Below, in pieces: positions 60,548 through 64,000 of a stretch of 64,000 nt of DNA. The translations under genes were made by a program, and so were the position numbers. Position 1 is the first letter of the stretch; the number at the start of each line of letters is the position of its first letter. The stretch is from Branchiostoma lanceolatum (taxonomy: Eukaryota > Chordata > Leptocardii > Amphioxiformes > Branchiostomatidae). The notes under the pieces are model-generated. The model was not told where the DNA came from. It searched no databases and worked only from the letters and a program-made list of their open reading frames with translations. Where the stretch lies: the NCBI RefSeq assembly GCF_035083965.1, contig NC_089732.1, positions 11,485,424-11,549,423 of the forward strand, given 5' to 3'.

Positions 60548-63500
60548 CCGATATCTACAAAGGATATACCTCAAGACACAGATGGATTCCGAAGAAGTGC
60601 TACCACATCAGGAATGATTGGTCAAAACAAAACAAAAAAATAGTGAAAGTCAATTTCATTTTCCAAGGCTGCCATATGGCATGTCAATCAAAGTGTGTTT
60701 AGGCAGAAGCTTTTGGTGTCGCAGAGCAACAGACTTTTAATGCAGCTCTATGTTGAGTTCTCATAGATTAAAGCCCACTTAAACTTTTACGTTAATGCAC
60801 ATATCAACATAACTCTACATAAATGTGGGCAGGAAAAATGGTACAAGTCTTTCTACACAACAGCATGAGACGGTCACATGTCATTTGAAAAGAGGAACAC
60901 CTCTGTACAAATGGCCAGAGCTTTTCAAACTTCATTTGAATCGAGAAGGCAAATCATTTACCCTGTCACTACTGGTTTGTAGTCATCTGAACAAATCTCT
61001 CTCCTTAAATTAAATCAAGTAGTGATTCTGTATCCTTTTCCATTTTTTAACATTGACGGGTGTATTTACAATATTGACAATGCAGAAATTATCTTGACCA
61101 TAAAAATGTAGAACATATCCTACATTTAACATTATGTTGGTCACCTCTTTGTGTGACAACACATATAGTTAGCTGGTATGTAGAGCTTAGAATATTACAC
61201 ATACTTGGTAAAAGCAATGCTTGTAGTATAAACAAATGGACGGATTAAACTTCAGCATTGTTCCCTACATGTAAAATTAGTATCAAGCAATTTAAAACAA
61301 AACAGTGACTTCAAATACAAGCTACCATTACATCACATCATTAGCTTTCCTTCCCATTGCTGCAGTTCTGACATTAACTGCCAGATGGTGTTGTAGCAAC
61401 AGCTTATCACTATGTAAATGCACAGTCTGTGATGCCAAAGGCTTTTTATGCAGAAAATACCTGGTTTTCATTCATAAACATTCTCTACACAAAACAAGCT
61501 ACAGGAAATATCATTTTACAACCAAGGCAAGAAGATATAAATGGATAACTAGATTTGGCAAAGGTGCGTCAGATATAAGTTTTACAGCTTGACATTTTTT
61601 CTGGTAAAAAGTCTGACATATCTTGCTGAGAAGTGACAAAGCAGTGTTAACACAGAAAAATAAAACTCTACGTGACAACATAAATGTTTAAACTACTGAG
61701 AATTCCTAAGCAAAGGCATAAGCTTTATAATCTTGTCCAAAATTTTTAGCACACAGAGTCTATGCTAGCATTGCTAGCACATTAATATCAGTGAAACTGG
61801 CATCATGGTATAGTGCATTACAACTCAGTGTGTGGTAACCCGTCTTAAAGTGTACCGTTTGTCATATCATAAACTAAATGTTCCCAGTTTTGTATCGGCG
61901 GATATTCTGTATTGCACATGATAACATGGAATACCAACAACAGGGATATCGAAGTTCAAAGAATGAGCAAAGAATTATTTCAGTAAAAAATAATTTCCAA
62001 AAACCTGGCAGAATGAAATTTCATTTAAAAAGGAGCTTCATACAGGTATAACAATATTTTCTAAAAAATCTCAAAACCAACTGTTACTAAAGATTTGGCA
62101 AGAAGACTTGAGAAGTTTGGTATTACCTTAAATTTGGGGGAGAAGTTTCTTATTAATCCTATAGTTTAGTTAAATTTCATCAAAATGTTTTTGGTTTTAA
62201 GAATATGCGGTCTTTAGTCATCAATGCCCATGGCCAGATGCGTCAAACCAAAGATGCAAAATGTGTTCACGTTGTTCTGTGTTCTTTTTGTAGCCTGTTT
62301 GACAGCTAGATTTTTGGTCTACATAAAAATTGTATTCTCTCTTTCCTTGAACTTAAGTATCCCAACAAGTTAAGATTTGTATGTTAAGTACCGCACATAC
62401 ATGTATCTACAACATTAAGTAAGCATTTCTTAATCAGTGTCTGTTGAGAATTTGTATGATTTTGCAGAATAGAGAAGCATGATCTACATGTCTATATATG
62501 ATATATATACATGACAGATTTAGACAGTAATATTATTTTCTGATGGTCCTTAGCACACGTATACTTTGCATCTACAAAAATAGCACTTTGACAGTTTTCT
62601 TCAACTCTCTGATCAGATACTACATCGTACATTTCTTAAAGGCACAACACTTCAAAATGTGTGACATCATATAGATGTAAATTTTTACTACTAGCTGTTA
62701 AAATCCTACCGGCAGTGAGAATGGAAACATGTCTACAATGATATGACAGGCCTTGTGGTTGGTCAGCTGAGTCTTCTGAACCCGTGATTATGATGTAACG
62801 GACATAGTGATTGGCCCCTTTCAAAAACATGATTTAGCCAGACCATTAAAAGAAAACTGACAAAGGGATACACGCTCGGAGCAAGCCTTGTTCATTCTAT
62901 TTTCCAGAAAAATGTGCTGTTTTAAAACGTCTCTTTTTGCAATATGTAATAAGCAATGGGAAATGAAATGGTTTTCCTTGACTGCCCTAGTTTCTTAGTT
63001 CTCGGTTGGAACTTTTGCAAACCTTGCTCAGCACCTAGTTCATACATACAAATATTCCTTTCATTTGCAAGGCGAAATCCATACCATTGACACTTGTACG
63101 TTACGTAACGTTTCAAGAACACAATTCTTTTCTAAGAATGACCAGTCTTACAGATTCTGAAACAACTGTCTCTTAAGAATTACAAGGGAGATATTTGCTA
63201 CCTTTAGTTTGGGATCTTCTTGAAAGTCTTACAAAAACCTTTTCAGGTGGCCAGACATGTACCAATTGTTATGACAGACAAAAGGATTCTGTTTGGTTGT
63301 TTAAACAGGCAAGCTGCCTATGAAACAACAAAGCCTTGCACTTTCTGTCTATACAAGAATGAAACCGGCAGCGCAATTCTCCGGAAGTCCAACAAAGATC
63401 AGAAACAAACAAGCACTGACAGTCTTTTGACTGTTGTGTGCAGATTGGTGCAGATATCCGAAAAAACTGAATACAGAAGCCAGTTTCAGAATTTATGTCT

Positions 63501-64000
63501 AAGAGAAGACAAAAAATGATTTTTGTAGCAGCAGCAGCACTTAATATTGCCATGATTGGGAACAATGACACCCTTTCCCATATTAGAATAATTTGGGCGC
63601 ATTATTCAAATGAGATGCTACAAAATGGTAATTGTAAAAGTGCAAAGCCATACCATTCAAAGATTCTTCTGCATCTGATTCAATAAGTCTGTATAATTTG
63701 AAAATTTTTACTTCTTAGATATGTATTGAGGACAATATAGCACTGTTCTTAAACCACAGAACTTCAAGGGATTTTACTGTTATGGCCGTACAGACATTTA
63801 AGACACTGATGGTGAAAGGTGGAATGCTTGAGTTCGTTGATAATCATTTGTAGCTGACACATTAAAAGGGTTCAGAAAGACTACTGTCACAGCAAAACTT
63901 TTCCTTACTGTTGTCTAAGAAGACAGACCATTCAGCAAGCTTTGGGACGGACACCTTTTAGTAAAACCTCTCGACATTGCACCCTATCCCTCTATTATCT

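Larger units (their letters stand above)
58816..64000. other. Gene D 3' flank and gene-poor right end
   Basis: More than 5 kb without any coding exon that I recognise. AT-rich, without clear repeats. The ORFs present are short and show no domain. A - strand AATAAA at 60542-60547 could end a gene lying to the right whose long 3' UTR covers much of 60550-64000. Confidence 0.5.

Noticed and set aside
59048-63686. Scattered short open frames on both strands at the right end
   Set aside because: All are about 60-110 codons, without domain motifs, splice-consistent partners or composition change.

Overview
The window looks like intron-rich invertebrate-chordate DNA, most likely amphioxus (Branchiostoma). 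The evidence is compact phase-1 exons with canonical GT-AG introns, a lineage-type expansion of receptor tyrosine kinases with EGF/laminin-type repeats, an NXPE-family gene, and many short foldback elements, microsatellites and LINE remnants. The species is inferred from style; no marker gene settles it.

The window is dominated by four related type I receptor genes, all on the + strand. Gene A (111-5192) is the 3' part of a receptor tyrosine kinase (RTK): two laminin-type EGF (LE) repeats, TM, SAM, kinase. Gene B (6171-14819) is a complete RTK: signal peptide, two PAN/apple-like domains, four EGF, two LE, one Ca-type EGF, TM, SAM, kinase; 952 aa. Gene C (19947-35567) is a complete RTK: signal peptide, two PAN, EGF, eleven LE, Ig, FN3, TM, SAM, kinase and a C-terminal micro-exon; 1408 aa. 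Gene D (38370-58815) is a complete receptor protein tyrosine phosphatase (RPTP): signal peptide, two PAN, EGF, fibrinogen-like domain, EGF, thirteen LE, Ig, FN3, TM, and two tandem PTP domains; 2010 aa. I assembled the exons by hand. Summed exon lengths for B, C and D are exact multiples of three with compatible phases throughout.

The striking point is that C (a kinase) and D (a phosphatase) share the same outside: the same domain order, exon sizes and phases up to and including the 94-nt TM exon, after which one continues into SAM plus kinase and the other into PTP-PTP. B, C and D also share a short block 5' of their first exon (ACTGC, a 10-12 nt spacer, then AGGAAGTTA or AGGATGTTA). This looks like a paired kinase/phosphatase receptor cluster built by duplication and exon shuffling, with opposing enzymes behind similar ectodomains and possibly a common promoter.

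Between B and C, on the - strand, lies a complete four-exon NXPE-like gene (15772-18347; 520 aa), probably unrelated to the cluster in function. Accessory DNA includes a LINE with a 5' inversion in the last intron of C, a TTAA-flanked piggyBac-type MITE in an intron of D, two smaller LINE fragments, several foldback elements, hammerhead-ribozyme-like motifs, a diverged ~735-bp tandem duplication upstream of D, and a ~300-bp GATA microsatellite directly before a splice acceptor of D. The last ~5.2 kb (58816-64000) has no gene I can support; part may be the 3' UTR of a - strand gene lying to the right.
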